Shown here one piece after another: positions 38,550 to 48,385 of a stretch of 64,000 bases of DNA. The notes under the pieces are model-generated. The model ran no database searches. It was not told where the DNA came from and saw only the letters and a program-made list of their open reading frames with translations. The position numbers and the translations under genes are program-made. This stretch comes from Emiliania huxleyi CCMP1516. Its lineage: Eukaryota; Haptophyta; Isochrysidales; Noelaerhabdaceae. The stretch is from the NCBI RefSeq assembly GCF_000372725.1, contig NW_005197576.1, forward strand, positions 250,166 to 314,165, read 5' to 3'. Positions within the stretch are counted from its first letter, which is position 1. Every line of letters starts with the position of its first letter.

Positions 38550-39127
38550 GTACAGCCAAGACCGGTTGTATGTGAGCGCGTGAGCAGGCATGTGTGCGCC
38601 GGCGGCGCTCTCGAGACCGAGGGTCTCCGTACAGTGTGTTGTGTGTGTGTGCGCCCGCGCGGATGTTGTGCAGCGCGTCTCCGCCCGGGAGAGAGATATG
38701 TGTGTGAGAGAAAAAGATAGAGGTCGGCGCTCGTGAGAGGTGAGTTCTCCTCGCCGTGAGACACTGTGCAAACTCGGGGCAGGGGGAAAGCGGAAACGAC
38801 CACAAAAAAGCGCGCATCTGCGCGATCCGGGGCGCGGGGGCCCCACTACCGCCCCGGCCCCCGCGTCTTGCGTCTAGAGTGTCCGTACCCACTGGCAGCC
38901 ACTGGCCACTTGTGGAGTCAGGAGTGTGATCGGCTTCGTAGCCGGCCTCCGGTCTACCGTACTGAAGGAGAGAGTACACTGAAAAAGGTGCACACACGTG
39001 CGCACCTATACCGGATTCACCCCCACACCTACCTTCACTGCTAATTCACTGCTCGCTTCCCAACGAGAGCGTGCACCCGCGCGCGGCGGGTCGATAAGGT
39101 ACCCTGCACGCCCCGACGCCGCGGACC
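38550..39127. other. Intergenic, no gene recognised
   Basis: Between convergent genes. A short GT stretch is at 38636-38650. No family match within the window. Confidence 0.35.
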
Positions 39128-39879
39128 CTACGTCGGTGCCAAATTGTACATCGGCCCCGGCAGGCGTGTTCGGTCCTCCCTCCGCGGCGGCCGCTCGCCC
39201 GGCAATGGGAGCCTCCATCCCGGCTGCTCATCCTGCGGGTGGTGGTGCGGGTCCCGCGCCTGCGTCGCCTCGTCCAGGCGCTCGTGCAGCTCCTTCATCG
39301 TGAACTCGTTGTGCTGGCCGCCCTCGTCGAAGAAGAGATCCTCCTCGTGCATGAGCTTCCGCAGCGCCTCCTGGCGCACCGCCTCGACCACCGCCGAGGG
39401 GTCCTTGGCGCGTCGCTGCGTCGACTCCAGCAGCGCCATCTTGTACTCCTTGGAGAGGAGGTTGTCGACCGTTTTCAGGAGCTTGGGGACCATCGACGCG
39501 CGGATCTTGCCGCCGGTCGCCAGCTCCGCCTGAAATTTGATGAAGGCGGGATCGGCATCGAGCTGCTTCTCCAGCTCCTGCTTGGTCTTCTTTTTGCGCC
39601 CTCGCGTCGCCGCACCGACACAGGTGACTGCATGCATTGCGTGTGCCCGCGTAAGCTAGGCTAGGAATCCTTTGCTGGGGAAAAGAGAAACACAATCCCC
39701 CGTTTTTTGTTTACCTGATACGCCGCGAGGAGGACGGAGTTGCGCAAGGCGAAAGAAGCCGCGAGAACAAGGGACCGGCAGGCGGCGGCGCCGCAGGACG
39801 AGGCAGAAGGGAACGACGCGACAGAGGAGGAAGTGACAAGGGAGAGACCGACGAGAGTGGGACGGCCGCGAGGTGGCAT
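39128..39879 (-). CDS. Small unrecognised protein, two exons, N-terminal targeting region
   Basis: Exon 1 (39879-39715) encodes MPPRGRPTLVGLSLV followed by a Ser/Ala-rich hydrophobic stretch (AACRSLVLAASFALRNSVLL), then a GT donor after AAYQ. The second open segment (ending 39128) has KKTKQELEKQLDADPAFIKF, ELATGGKIRASMVPKLLKTV, LLSKEYKMALLESTQRRAKD, and HNEFTMKELHERLDEATQ; it is helical and charged and ends YNLAPT. The acceptor is unclear (between 39640 and 39580), and an alternative ATG at 39637 would make a one-exon protein. Plastid or secretory targeting is suggested by exon 1 only. It is divergent from the gene at 40147, sharing a ~267-base intergenic region that is duplicated elsewhere. 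Confidence 0.55.
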
Positions 39880-40055
39880 GAAGGTTGCAGCGAGAAGCGG
39901 CGAGAGACTGCGAAAAGAGATACGAAGAGGCAGACTCCCCAGGGTGGGCGACGGCTAGCGCATCACACTCCTCTCCTTAAAATCCCTGTGTGGTGGCGGC
40001 GTGCCGTTCTCCCATCCCTCCCTTGGGTTGTGTGTTTTCTTTCTTTCTTTCTTTG
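39815..40055. repeat. Divergent promoter region duplicated at 48165-48385
   Basis: ~220 bases, ~90% identical by eye to 48165-48385, from the first codons of the minus gene (CGAGGTGGCATGAAGGTTGC, GGGTGGGCGACGGCTAGC) through CACTCCTCTCCTTAAAATCC and GTGTGGTGGCGGCGTGCCGT into a TTTC run. CTTAAAAT may be the TATA-like core. A third, inverted fragment is at 49355-49410. Confidence 0.8.
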
Positions 40056-40146
40056 CTTCTGCTTTTCATTTTTCTCCTTCCGCTTTTACGAAAATTGGTA
40101 CCTGCGCCTGCGGAACTGCGGAACGAGAGGGGGGGGTGCCCGCACG

Positions 40147-41043
40147 ATGCAGGGGAACGTGCTTTCGGGACAGCAGGCGTCCGGATCGCCCTGGGATGCC
40201 GTCAAGGGCGCCGGAGAGTCGATCAAAGCTGGCGCAGATAAGGTCTTCACAAAGGAGAACAGAGATAAGGCGGCGGCGGCGGCGGCGAATGCGAAGAAGC
40301 ATGCCAACGACACGCACGAGGAGCTGAAGCGGGCCGGGATATACAACCATTTCGGGAGCTTCAACCGGGAACTCATCAAGCCGTGGGACACCTACGGCGG
40401 CTTCAGCCCAGAGCTGAAGACAGAGGCAAAGAAGACCTTTGTGCTGATGTCAGAAGACTCGATGTTCTCCTTCCAGCTCTGCAACTCGCTGAGCTTCTTC
40501 GCGGGCGTGCTTAGCGCGATATGGTCGTTTCTCAGGGGGCACTACCTCGAAGTCATATGGGGTACCCTCATATCCTACCTCCTCGCATGTGTGTGACCGA
40601 GCCTGTGCCGATCCCAGGTCACCGCGCTGCCCCGACCCCCGCCTGACGTGCGCGCGCAGACTGGTTCTACTTCGCCTTCGTGATTGAGAAGTCGAAGTAC
40701 TCAACATGCTCGCAGATTTCGCTTGCGATCTGTGTGCCACGCGGCCGCATCCCGTCCGCCGCCCCTATGCGCAAAGTGACGCATCCCCCCGCTGACAGAC
40801 GTTGCGTTCACGCTGCTGTCTGCTTTCATCGGCCTCATTTACCCGATATCATCCATCATCAACTTCGCGAAAGCCTATTTTGCCGCGCTGATGCTCTGGT
40901 ATGCCCACTCGGTAACCAAAATGGCGCCGCCCGCCGAAAGCGCTGTGCCAACGGGGTACGAGGACGGCTCCTATGGGGTGGGGAAAAAGAAGAAGAAGAA
41001 AAAGGGAGAGCAGCAGGACCCCTTCATCGGGGCGCTGGTCTAG
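40147..41043 (+). CDS. Four-helix membrane protein with polybasic tail (unrecognised)
   Basis: 252 residues in three exons: 40147-40588, 40660-40731, 40799-41043, all GT-AG and phase 1. The N-terminal ~110 residues are soluble and Lys/Ala-rich (AVKGAGESIKAGADKVFTKE, AGIYNHFGSFNRELIKPWDT-YGG). Helices follow: FSFQLCNSLSFFAGVLSAIW, YLEVIWGTLISYLLA, WFYFAFV...ISLAIYVAFTLL and SAFIGLIYPISSIINF, AKAYFAALMLWYA. The tail contains KKKKKKKGEQQDPF. The N-terminus with amphipathic repeats and 4 helices is reminiscent of small Golgi/ER tetraspan proteins, but I cannot name the family. Confidence 0.75.
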
Positions 41044-41714
41044 ACGCGCTGGTCTAGACGCGGACTGAACGCACGCGCGAGAGCGGCCTTGTGCAGTCAC
41101 CGGCGGGACCTTTGTGCGATGGCCTTCTCTCCGCGTCTTCGCCGGCGCTAGAAAGGTCCGCTGCGTGGTCGGCACGAGCTCTCTCTTCCGTCACCCTACA
41201 TCCACCCTTCGTCCCTGTGTACCCCCGCTGTAGCATCCTTGTTGACCGTAGTTTCTGTCGTCACCGTACACCGCGCCCACCACTCATGACCCCGCGAGCC
41301 AGCGGAGAGAGACGGGTGGCCCAGAGGGCTGCGCGACAGTCCGCGCACGTGCGCACAACATGACCCTTAAATCTAATTTTGGCGTAAACAGTCAAGCTCT
41401 GAGACGAGATGGGATGCAGGGACATGTGTCCCCGCCAACTGCATGAAGGATCCTTGAATCCGTCCCCTCACCCCCCTCGTCACAACCCGACACAGGAGAG
41501 AAAAAAGATAGCGGCCGCCACCGGCAAAAGAGTTTTGGGGCTGCGGCTACGGCTGCGGAGCCGCTGCGAGAGGGGCTGTGGGGTCGCGGGGGAGCCCCGC
41601 CGCGCAGCGTTGATAGATGATAGGTGCTAACCCTCTTTTGCCGAGGCTCGCATCAGTAAGATGATAGAGATGTCGCGGGGGATCTCGAGATGTGTCGAGA
41701 TTTGGATTTGATAA
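41044..41714. other. Intergenic with dispersed repeat
   Basis: 41385-41505 is the second copy of the repeat at 23430-23560. Otherwise nothing recognised. Confidence 0.6.
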
Positions 41715-43820
41715 CTACTTTCGCAACCCCCACCCCATCCACCGGCCCCATCCCATGCCCGCCGGCTCTCGACCCGGCTTTCTAGCGCTGTCTCTTGCTG
41801 TCGGCGACGGCGAACGGCTCTCCCCGCCTAGCTCCCTGCGCGGGCTCTCTGGGCTCTCTCCCTCCGCGTCGTCTGACTCAGCGAGCTGCGCGCGCGTAGA
41901 AGGCAACGAGGGATCCACCCCCGACGCTGCACGCACCAGGGAGTTCCTGCTCCCGCTCATGAACGCCGCTAGCTTCGTCTCTTCAGAAGTCGCGGACCCT
42001 AGCTCATCGCCATGTTCTTGGCATGCCGCTGCGGCAGCCCTCCCCAACGCCGTGGCTGCTGCCGCCAGCCGCGCAGCTTGCATCTCGAGAAGGCGAGTCG
42101 GCAGTCGAGTAGCTCCTGCGGACACGCATCTCTCCGCCGTGCCGAGTGCGCCGCCGTCGCCTGCTTTCTGCGCAGTTTCTTGCGAGTCTTGGAGCGCCGA
42201 TGCGCTCAGCGCCATGGCCTCCGCCGCATCGGCGCGCTCACAAGCCTCGACCATCAATGTTGTGGCCGCCTCAGCCTCCGAAACCGCCGCTTCACGCGCA
42301 GCCGTCGCCTCTGCAGCCAACATCAGGGCTTGGGACCGCGACGCCTCCGCCGTTGTCGCTCGCTCGTCCGCCAGCCTCACCTCGCCGAGCACCGAATCGA
42401 GTGCCGCGCGCAGATCTCGCATCTCCGCGTGCGCAAGGGCGAGCTCAGCTGAGGCGTCTGCCTGCGCATCCCGTAGCTTTGCAGCTGCGGCGGCCCTGGC
42501 CTTAGCCGCTTCGGCTAGAGCCGCCTCGACTGCGCCGGCGGCGGCCTCCGAGGCAGCGGCGGCAGCCTCGCTCTTAGCCTTTTCGGCCTGCTGCACCGCT
42601 CCTGCGAGCGCCTCCCGCAGCCGCGAGGCTTCGGCCTCGAGGACAGAGACGCGCTGCTTCGCAGCTGCCTGCGCCTCACGTGCACGCGCCAATTCCTCCA
42701 TCTCGCCGCTCTCCTTTGGACGCCGCTGCCGCTCGGGCTGCTGCTCCTCTCTCTGCTGCTCCTCTCCAAACGCCGGCCACGCTGCTGAGGAGGCGCTGCG
42801 CCTTGATGTTTGCGCCACAAGCCGTATCTCTGGCAGCACCTCTTTTTCAAGATTCGGTGATAACAGTGGCAGCACCGGCACCGGCGCCGGTGACGCCGAT
42901 GCCGAGATAGAAAGCGTGCGATCGTCGCCTGCCGGTGCCGCCGGGGCTGCGGCCAGCTGGTGGAGCTGCTCGACAGCGCGAAGCTCGTCTATGATCGCCT
43001 CGAGCATGGCTTTGCCCTCGACTAGCGCCGTGTCTCGCTCGGACCGCACCCGAGAAGCGTGGCGTCGCACATGCGACAGCAGCGAGAGGAGCGCCTTTCT
43101 CTCATCGTGCGCCCCCGCCGCCTCTGCCACGCATGCCGCCTGCTCAGCGGCGGCCTCGGCGTCCGTTGGAGATTCCTCAGGCCCACACACGGCGCCGACC
43201 GCAGCGCTGATGACGGAGGCGGCGCGTGGCATCCTCCCCACCCCCAGCCGCAACCCAGCTGGATTAGCTGGTGGTTGCATGGCTAGCACCGGCACCGGAG
43301 TTGGTTGCTGCGCCGGCGGCTCGAGTGGCGTGGGTGGGAGCGGACTGAGCGGGGTGGCTGGTGGTAGGTCAGTGATCGACTCCGGGCACGACTCACAACC
43401 CTGCCCACCCTCGTTTTGGCACGCGGAACGCTCGCTCTTGGTGGCCACGACCGTGAAGTGGAAGTGGGGAAGGGTTGCGTCACCCTCTGATGCCCCCGCT
43501 CCCTCTGTGCTGGTGCCAAACCCCACGCGGTCCCCCGGCTTGAGTGGCGCCCGATCGACTCGCTCGCCGTTCAAAAACGTGCCATTCGCCGACTTGTTAT
43601 CATGTAGGCACCACGCTCCGGCCTCGTCCACTGCCAGGCGCGCGTGCAATCGCGAGGCGCGGCTTGGTCGGCCGCCATCATCACACCACAGCGCCACCCG
43701 CTCTCGCCACCGTCCCACCCAGAGGCCTTCAGTTACGCTGGCGTCGAGCACAAACTCTTCCCCGCATGAGCCGATTTTGCGGAGCGCGAGCCGCGGCGGT
43801 GCTGGCGCGAAAAACGCCAT
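41715..43820 (-). CDS. FHA-domain coiled-coil protein
   Basis: 701 residues, single exon, starting at the ATG 43820 (MAFFAPAPPRL). Residues ~10-105 are a forkhead-associated domain, a phosphothreonine reader: WVGRW, SRASRLHARLAV (the RxxSRxH binding region), LHDNKSANGTFLNGERV and LKPGDRVGFG. The rest is a Pro-rich linker, a region with ALLSLLSHVRRHASRVRSER, and ~350 residues of Ala/Glu-rich heptads (LEAEASRLREALAGAVQQAE, AEAMALSASALQDSQE), likely a long coiled coil, ending in a basic Gly/Trp tail. A scaffold in phosphorylation-dependent signalling or cilia/division structures is possible. The opposite strand is also open across the same span because of codon bias. Confidence 0.8.
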   Translation of the reverse strand: MAFFAPAPPRLALRKIGSCGEEFVLDASVTEGLWVGRWRERVALWCDDGGRPSRASRLHARLAVDEAGAWCLHDNKSANGTFLNGERVDRAPLKPGDRVGFGTSTEGAGASEGDATLPHFHFTVVATKSERSACQNEGGQGCESCPESITDLPPATPLSPLPPTPLEPPAQQPTPVPVLAMQPPANPAGLRLGVGRMPRAASVISAAVGAVCGPEESPTDAEAAAEQAACVAEAAGAHDERKALLSLLSHVRRHASRVRSERDTALVEGKAMLEAIIDELRAVEQLHQLAAAPAAPAGDDRTLSISASASPAPVPVLPLLSPNLEKEVLPEIRLVAQTSRRSASSAAWPAFGEEQQREEQQPERQRRPKESGEMEELARAREAQAAAKQRVSVLEAEASRLREALAGAVQQAEKAKSEAAAAASEAAAGAVEAALAEAAKARAAAAAKLRDAQADASAELALAHAEMRDLRAALDSVLGEVRLADERATTAEASRSQALMLAAEATAAREAAVSEAEAATTLMVEACERADAAEAMALSASALQDSQETAQKAGDGGALGTAERCVSAGATRLPTRLLEMQAARLAAAATALGRAAAAACQEHGDELGSATSEETKLAAFMSGSRNSLVRAASGVDPSLPSTRAQLAESDDAEGESPESPRRELGGESRSPSPTARDSARKPGREPAGMGWGRWMGWGLRK

Positions 43821-43955
43821 ATGTCCCCATTTAGCATGCACAGCCGTTACATCTATCAAGAGAACGAACAAGCCGCGGAGAGCGACGAGTGTTCCAAGGA
43901 CGTGGCAGTCGCAGACGTCCCACATAGTCATAAAAACAGCCCAGGTGCGAATGTT

Positions 43956-44740
43956 TCACAGCTCGTGAGAGTGTGCGTTTGGCAGGATACCGCACACCTC
44001 GACCTTCACCTCGGCCGAGGGCCGGCCTCCACGCGAGCCGACGGCCTCGAGCTTGGCCAAGACGGGATGGCTGCCCGACGCGGGAACGCCCTCCACCTGG
44101 CCGAAGACAACGTGCTTGCCGTTGAGGTGCGGTGTGGCCTTGAAGGTGATGAAAAACTGAGACCTGATGCAGGTGGCGCCGCGGGGCGCGGGGCGTGTGT
44201 GCATGAGTGTGCTGCGTGCGCGCGCGCGCGCGCGCGTGTGTGCGCGTGCGCGTTGGAGGGAGGCGCAAACACTTGTTCGTATTCGGACCCGCGTTGGCCA
44301 TTGAGACGCGGCCAGCACGGGAGTGTTTGTAGCGAAAGGACTCGTCGTCAAACGCGCCGCCCCAGATGGAATCGCCGCCGCGCCCATCGCCTCGAGTAAT
44401 ATCCCCACCCTGCGCCTGTGCGTGCGGGCGCAGGGCTCAGGGCGTGGGCGTGCCGGGCAAAGAACCCTGCTGAGGAGCGTGCCATAAACCCTGGGATTAT
44501 GCGATGAAGCTTGGAGCCGCGGAGGCCAAGCGACTTGCCCGACCCTTTCGACGTGAAGCCCTTGATTACCCCGAGGAAGTTTTCCACCGTCTTGGGCGCA
44601 TGCTCACCGAACAGGCCAATCTCAAGCCGGCCGGCGGGCTCTCCACCGATAGAGAGCTCCATGAAGACTCGGTGAGTCACCTGGGGCTCGGCCAGGATGC
44701 CACTGGCGAGGATGCCGGCGAGCAGCAGGAGAAATAGCAT
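43956..44740 (-). CDS. Secretory-pathway cyclophilin (peptidyl-prolyl isomerase), ER-retained
   Basis: Cyclophilin-type PPIase. Exon 1 from the ATG 44740: signal peptide [16 protein letters not shown], then [45 protein letters not shown]. Exon 2 (about 44411-44273): [32 protein letters not shown]. Exon 3 (44163-43956): [23 protein letters not shown] ... VCGIL, ending HSHEL, an HDEL-like ER retrieval signal. Active-site residues of the family (R in HRIIPGFM, F in SQFFIT, H in the LNGKHV segment) are present. The first intron contains a short TGGG/CGCA-rich stretch and its donor is uncertain; intron 2 carries a GC/CA microsatellite. It folds secretory proteins by proline isomerisation. Confidence 0.9.
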
Positions 44741-44884
44741 GTCAGGACGGCGAGCCGACCGCACGGCAGGGCGGAGCCCTCTGGTTCGCAGCTAAGAGCG
44801 TAGCGATGGTAAAGTCCTCGACGCGATGCCACTCCTACATGCGCGAAGATGAAAGAGGGAATAGTCGTTGGATTCTGCCCATAG

Positions 44885-44985
44885 GGGTGGTTGAAGGGTT
44901 GAGGGTTGAGCCCCCCCCTCAACCATCTGGTTGACGGTTGAGACCCCCCGTCAACCCTTTAGTTGGGGGTTGAGGCCTCCGGGGC
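44885..44985. repeat. GGTTGA / TCAACC inverted hexamer patch 1
   Basis: Six GGTTGA/C and two TCAACC within 100 bases, separated by C-runs, in alternating orientation. A similar patch is at 46255-46362. Confidence 0.75.
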
Positions 44986-45867
44986 CTATTCACAGGCTCG
45001 CGCGTGATCACAAGATAAACTGGACCAGCCGTGCCGCCAGAAAAACGCTTCGCCGCGGCGCGCTCTTGCGCTCCTCGTACCTCGAGCGCAATCCATAAGT
45101 AGGAGACGCTCACTGTCGCCATTCAGGCGCCTGATCTTTCAGCAAAGCGATGGCCTACCAGGTACGAGTTCAGATGCGCGCCCGGCAGAAGACGCTTGTG
45201 ATGCCGCATGCAGTGGGATGCGCAGAGAGAACGGACGGCAAGAGAAGGCAAGGGCAGGAAGAGAAGCGGCTGGTGAAGCTCAGCTCACGGCGTAAGTATT
45301 GCGTAAGCAACCGCGGTCACTCACCATGCACGGCAAGAGTCACGGTGAATGCTGCCGCATAAAGCAACAGAGTCGCGCTTGGCGCGATGGTCTTGTCGCG
45401 GTTCACGACTTGACGTTGCACACGGTCATAGACGCAGGATCTATTTGGCGAGTCTCAAGCAGCGAAAGTAGGCGCGAGAAATTAATGTCGATCCTGAGAT
45501 CTCAATTTTGGCGCTAGTTTCGTTTTCTGGTACATCACGACGACTTGCTTGGGTCTCATGTAGCTCGACGGCTCTTCGACGGCTCTTTCTGGTTGGATGC
45601 ATCAGACAGTGCTATCAGTCAACAACGCAATGCCGAGAGCAGGGCGGCCTTAGAGCAGGGCGGCCTTCGAGCAGGGTCAACTAAGCTCCTGCTGCATATC
45701 GAGCATGGAAGGCGGCCATTGCTCAAAGTAACCTGTTCGAGTTGGCCTCCGGGAACCAGGGTGCGTGGCTGGCGCGGTCTGTTTCACGTGCAATGAGGGC
45801 AACGCCATCAAAATCGCGAACATGGGCCGACATGCCTCCGACATTTCTCAGGGCTCGGACGGAAGCT
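44986..45867. other. Intergenic, no gene recognised
   Basis: GAGCAGGGCGGCCTT is duplicated at 45640-45668. The small open frames have no recognisable features. Confidence 0.35.
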
Positions 45868-46085
45868 CTGCAGACAGAGCCAGACCGCTCTGCGCGGTCG
45901 GACCGACTTTTTCAGACTTTTACTATTCTGGATACTGAGGGTATGTGCTGCTAGATCTCACTGAGCTGAGCTCGTATCTGCCTTTGGTATAAGCAGTTTT
46001 GAGTTCGGTAATGTCTCCGGAGACGGAGGGCCGCGTCCGCAGACGGCCATGACGTCGGCCGGGACCGCCCCGTGGGGGCCTTCGA
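45868..46085. repeat. Dispersed repeat (copy 2 of 2)
   Basis: Same orientation as 15878-16096; see that entry. Here the repeat does not border a PDZ ORF. Confidence 0.8.
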
Positions 46086-46254
46086 TGGCTGTCAGCGCTC
46101 CTCCGGGCTTTTGCATCACCCTCCCATTCACACACGTAGCTGAAGCAAGTACTCGTAAAAACGGCGCGTCAAATGCAGCATCCAGGCGTCTAAAGAAGAC
46201 GACATGAATGGTCACAGAGAATGTGTGTTCAGACCTTTGCGCGGGGGGTGTGAA

Positions 46255-46362
46255 CAGCCATTCCGCGTGGTTGAGGGGTTGAAGGGGTCTGTCAACCACT
46301 TGGTTGAGGGTTGAGGCTGCCTCTGTCAACCACGTGGTTGACAGTTGAGGCAATCGGTCTCA
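46255..46362. repeat. GGTTGA / TCAACC inverted hexamer patch 2
   Basis: Five GGTTGA/C and three TCAACC; includes the palindromes GGTTGACAGTTGAGG-type and TCAACCACGTGGTTGA (16 bases, perfect). Confidence 0.75.
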
Positions 46363-46406
46363 ACCACCGCTATGAGTAGATTGGATGCCTGCTCAAGGTG
46401 AGTGCT

Positions 46407-46571
46407 ATGGCGAGCGATGACGAAGGGTTCGCGCTCAGCGTGACGAGCAAACTCAGGGAGTTCATGGCGCTCGGATACCCTGCACACGTGCTCAACGGGG
46501 TGATCGGACGCGCGTTTGCTCGGACAAAGGACGAACGGCTCCTACGAGCAAGACAGTGTTCGCAGTGGTGA
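46407..46571 (+). mobile_element. Possible reverse-transcriptase remnant
   Basis: A 54-codon frame with SVTSKLREFMALGYPAHVLN and GVIGRAFARTKDERLLRARQ. This resembles the segment after the RT thumb in endonuclease-bearing retroelements (L...GYP..VL...I.RA). It is too short for a firm call. Confidence 0.25.
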
Positions 46572-47033
46572 GGAGGTTTCTTGCAAAACCCTTACCCAGA
46601 CGAACCAAAAAATCCAAAAAGACAGACAAATGTATTGTGTCGGGCTACCGTCCAAAGGCGGGTGTAGTCGACCAAGGGACCACGAATCTGGTCTGTCGAC
46701 AGCACGAATTTGGGATGGGACACCTTCGGGACCCGGCTGCGTGCTACTTGGATAGCACGCTTTCGGAGTACCGACGGCTAAGGCCGAGGCAGAAAAGGTT
46801 TCTGTTTTTTCTCCGCTTTTCTTCACAGGATTTTCCTGTGAAGAGAGACGTAGAGAAACAGATCTTTCAAACTCGGTGTCGAACCACCAGCCCGACGCTC
46901 ACTACAAGTGTCCCCGCTGTACACAGCCTTGTTATTAGAAGAAAATACCTGCCATGGCGCTGTGCGCTGGCCTGTGAGAGGTTGAGGTGCGAGCCCTGGA
47001 GGCCCTGGGGATGGGGGGGGACTACCCGCGGGC
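46572..47033. other. Intergenic, no gene recognised
   Basis: TTTTCTTCACAGG-TTTTCCTGTGAAGAG at 46818-46846 is a short hairpin. CTCACAGGCCAGCGC-like sequences and a TTATTAGAAGAAAATAC segment at 46930-46980 also occur, inverted, at 47865-47930 (GACCAGCGCATAGCGCCATA, CTTGTCAATAACAAGGC), so the D...EVK copy 3 is flanked by short inverted similarities. Confidence 0.4.
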
Positions 47034-47624
47034 TTAGAAGGCCCGCGCGCAGGGGGGTGGGGCATTGAGACCGGTCATGAATGAGTGCGCGACACGCATG
47101 TTGCGAGCAGCGTTGTTGATGTTTTGCGCATCGCCACTGACGGCGGCGCGCGAGAGCTGTTGCGAGTGGTGTTGGGCGAAGCCCCGGGCGCTGCCGGAGG
47201 CTGTGCCGTAGTCGGTGCGGTCGACGGCGCTCGGGCTGCCGACCTCTTTGGCGAAGTTGAAGATGATTCTCTTGGTTGGCGGCGCGATGCCGCCCTGGCT
47301 TTCGACGAGACAAATTTTGACGATTCCGTTCTTGACATGGAGCGCGTCGTAGTACTGTCCCTTGTGCTCTTTGACCCAGCCTTTGCCGGTCGCATGGACG
47401 AGCGGGCCCTGTGACTTGTGGCCGCGCTCTTTGCACCCAAGAACCTTGAGCAAGGTTTGGTCGAGGGTGTTGCCGAAGCCAAATTTGTGGCCCAGTGACG
47501 CACAGCATCCGCCGTGTGCCGCCGAGCCCTGCCCAGCCTGCCTCGTCTTTGTGAGGGCGCTAGGCACCTTGACCTCGTAGTGGACATCGCGCTGGGACTG
47601 CAGGTCCCCGCCGATCTCACACAT
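47034..47624 (-). CDS. Dispersed D...EVK family protein, copy 3 (diverged)
   Basis: 196 residues from the ATG 47624; the frame is open further upstream (FHLNEGHVTD) so the protein may be longer. It keeps the family signature: NEGHVTD, then DVHYEVKVPSAL, GHKFGFGNT, LGCKERG, ATGKGWVKEHKGQYYDALHV-K, ESQGG, AVDRTDYG, HHSQQLSRAAVSGDA. The match to copies 1 and 2 is only ~30% but the motif order and spacing are the same. The HH...GDA C-terminal part is also in copy 1 (HHAERISIASVKGV). The D and ExK residues are conserved across all three, which argues for function. Confidence 0.6.
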   Translation of the reverse strand: MCEIGGDLQSQRDVHYEVKVPSALTKTRQAGQGSAAHGGCCASLGHKFGFGNTLDQTLLKVLGCKERGHKSQGPLVHATGKGWVKEHKGQYYDALHVKNGIVKICLVESQGGIAPPTKRIIFNFAKEVGSPSAVDRTDYGTASGSARGFAQHHSQQLSRAAVSGDAQNINNAARNMRVAHSFMTGLNAPPPCARAF

Positions 47625-48164
47625 GTCGGTGACGTGCCCCTCGTTGAGATGGAAAGTCGTTACACACTGTCGAGTCGGCCCCGTGAACCTTCACGGGACC
47701 TCACAGTCTGCTGTGAGAGCCCCTGTGTGAAGAGTGCGTAGAGCTCTAAGGGGTTGATAACAAATCCTGGCGCACGAGCGGTGTGAAGGGTAGTCTCACC
47801 CCATCCCCAGGGCCTCCAGGGCTCGCACCTCAACGAGTGTGTGTGTGTGTGTGTGTGTGCCTCAACCTCTCACAGACCAGCGCATAGCGCCATAGGACGT
47901 ATTTTCTTGTCAATAACAAGGCTGTGAAGGGAGCACTTTTTCGCAACGCTGTGGTAGTGCCTGATCACCTGCTGCACGAGCGGGTCGTTGAGGCACGCGT
48001 CATGCTGACACCTATGCCATAGGCTATGGAAATCGTGACACACGCTGGCCATATCTCGGTCAGATCTCGACTAGATATCGGCTGAGATCTCGGTCAAATC
48101 TCGGCCTAATCTCGGTCGTATCTCAATCAAATCTCGCACACCAGAATTTATGCGGGAAATATGA
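47625..48164. repeat. GT microsatellite and degenerate ATCTCGGTC array
   Basis: 47838-47861 is (GT)12. 48045-48135 is a degenerate array of ~12-base ATCTCGGTCARA units (about seven). No gene. Confidence 0.7.
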
Positions 48165-48385
48165 TGAACGACAGGAGGGAGAACGACGAGAGTGGGACGA
48201 CCGCGAGGTGGCATGAAGGTTGCAGCGAGAATCGGCGAGGGACTGCGAAGAGAGATAGGAAGAGGCAGACGCCCAAGGGTGGGCGACGGCTAGCACCACA
48301 CTCCTCTCCTTAAAATCCCTGTGTGGTGGCGGCGTGCCGTCCTCCCATCCCTCCCTTGGGTTGTCTGTTTTCTTTCTTTTTTTAC
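48165..48385. repeat. Second copy of the divergent promoter segment
   Basis: Matches 39815-40055; carries the MPPRGRPTLV start of the minus gene, but that frame diverges after ten codons, and no homologue of the plus gene follows. Confidence 0.8.

Noticed and set aside
41692..43968. 758-codon open frame on the + strand
   Set aside because: It is the antisense of the FHA coiled-coil gene; Ser/Ala-only composition reflects codon bias, and the minus frame has a real FHA domain.
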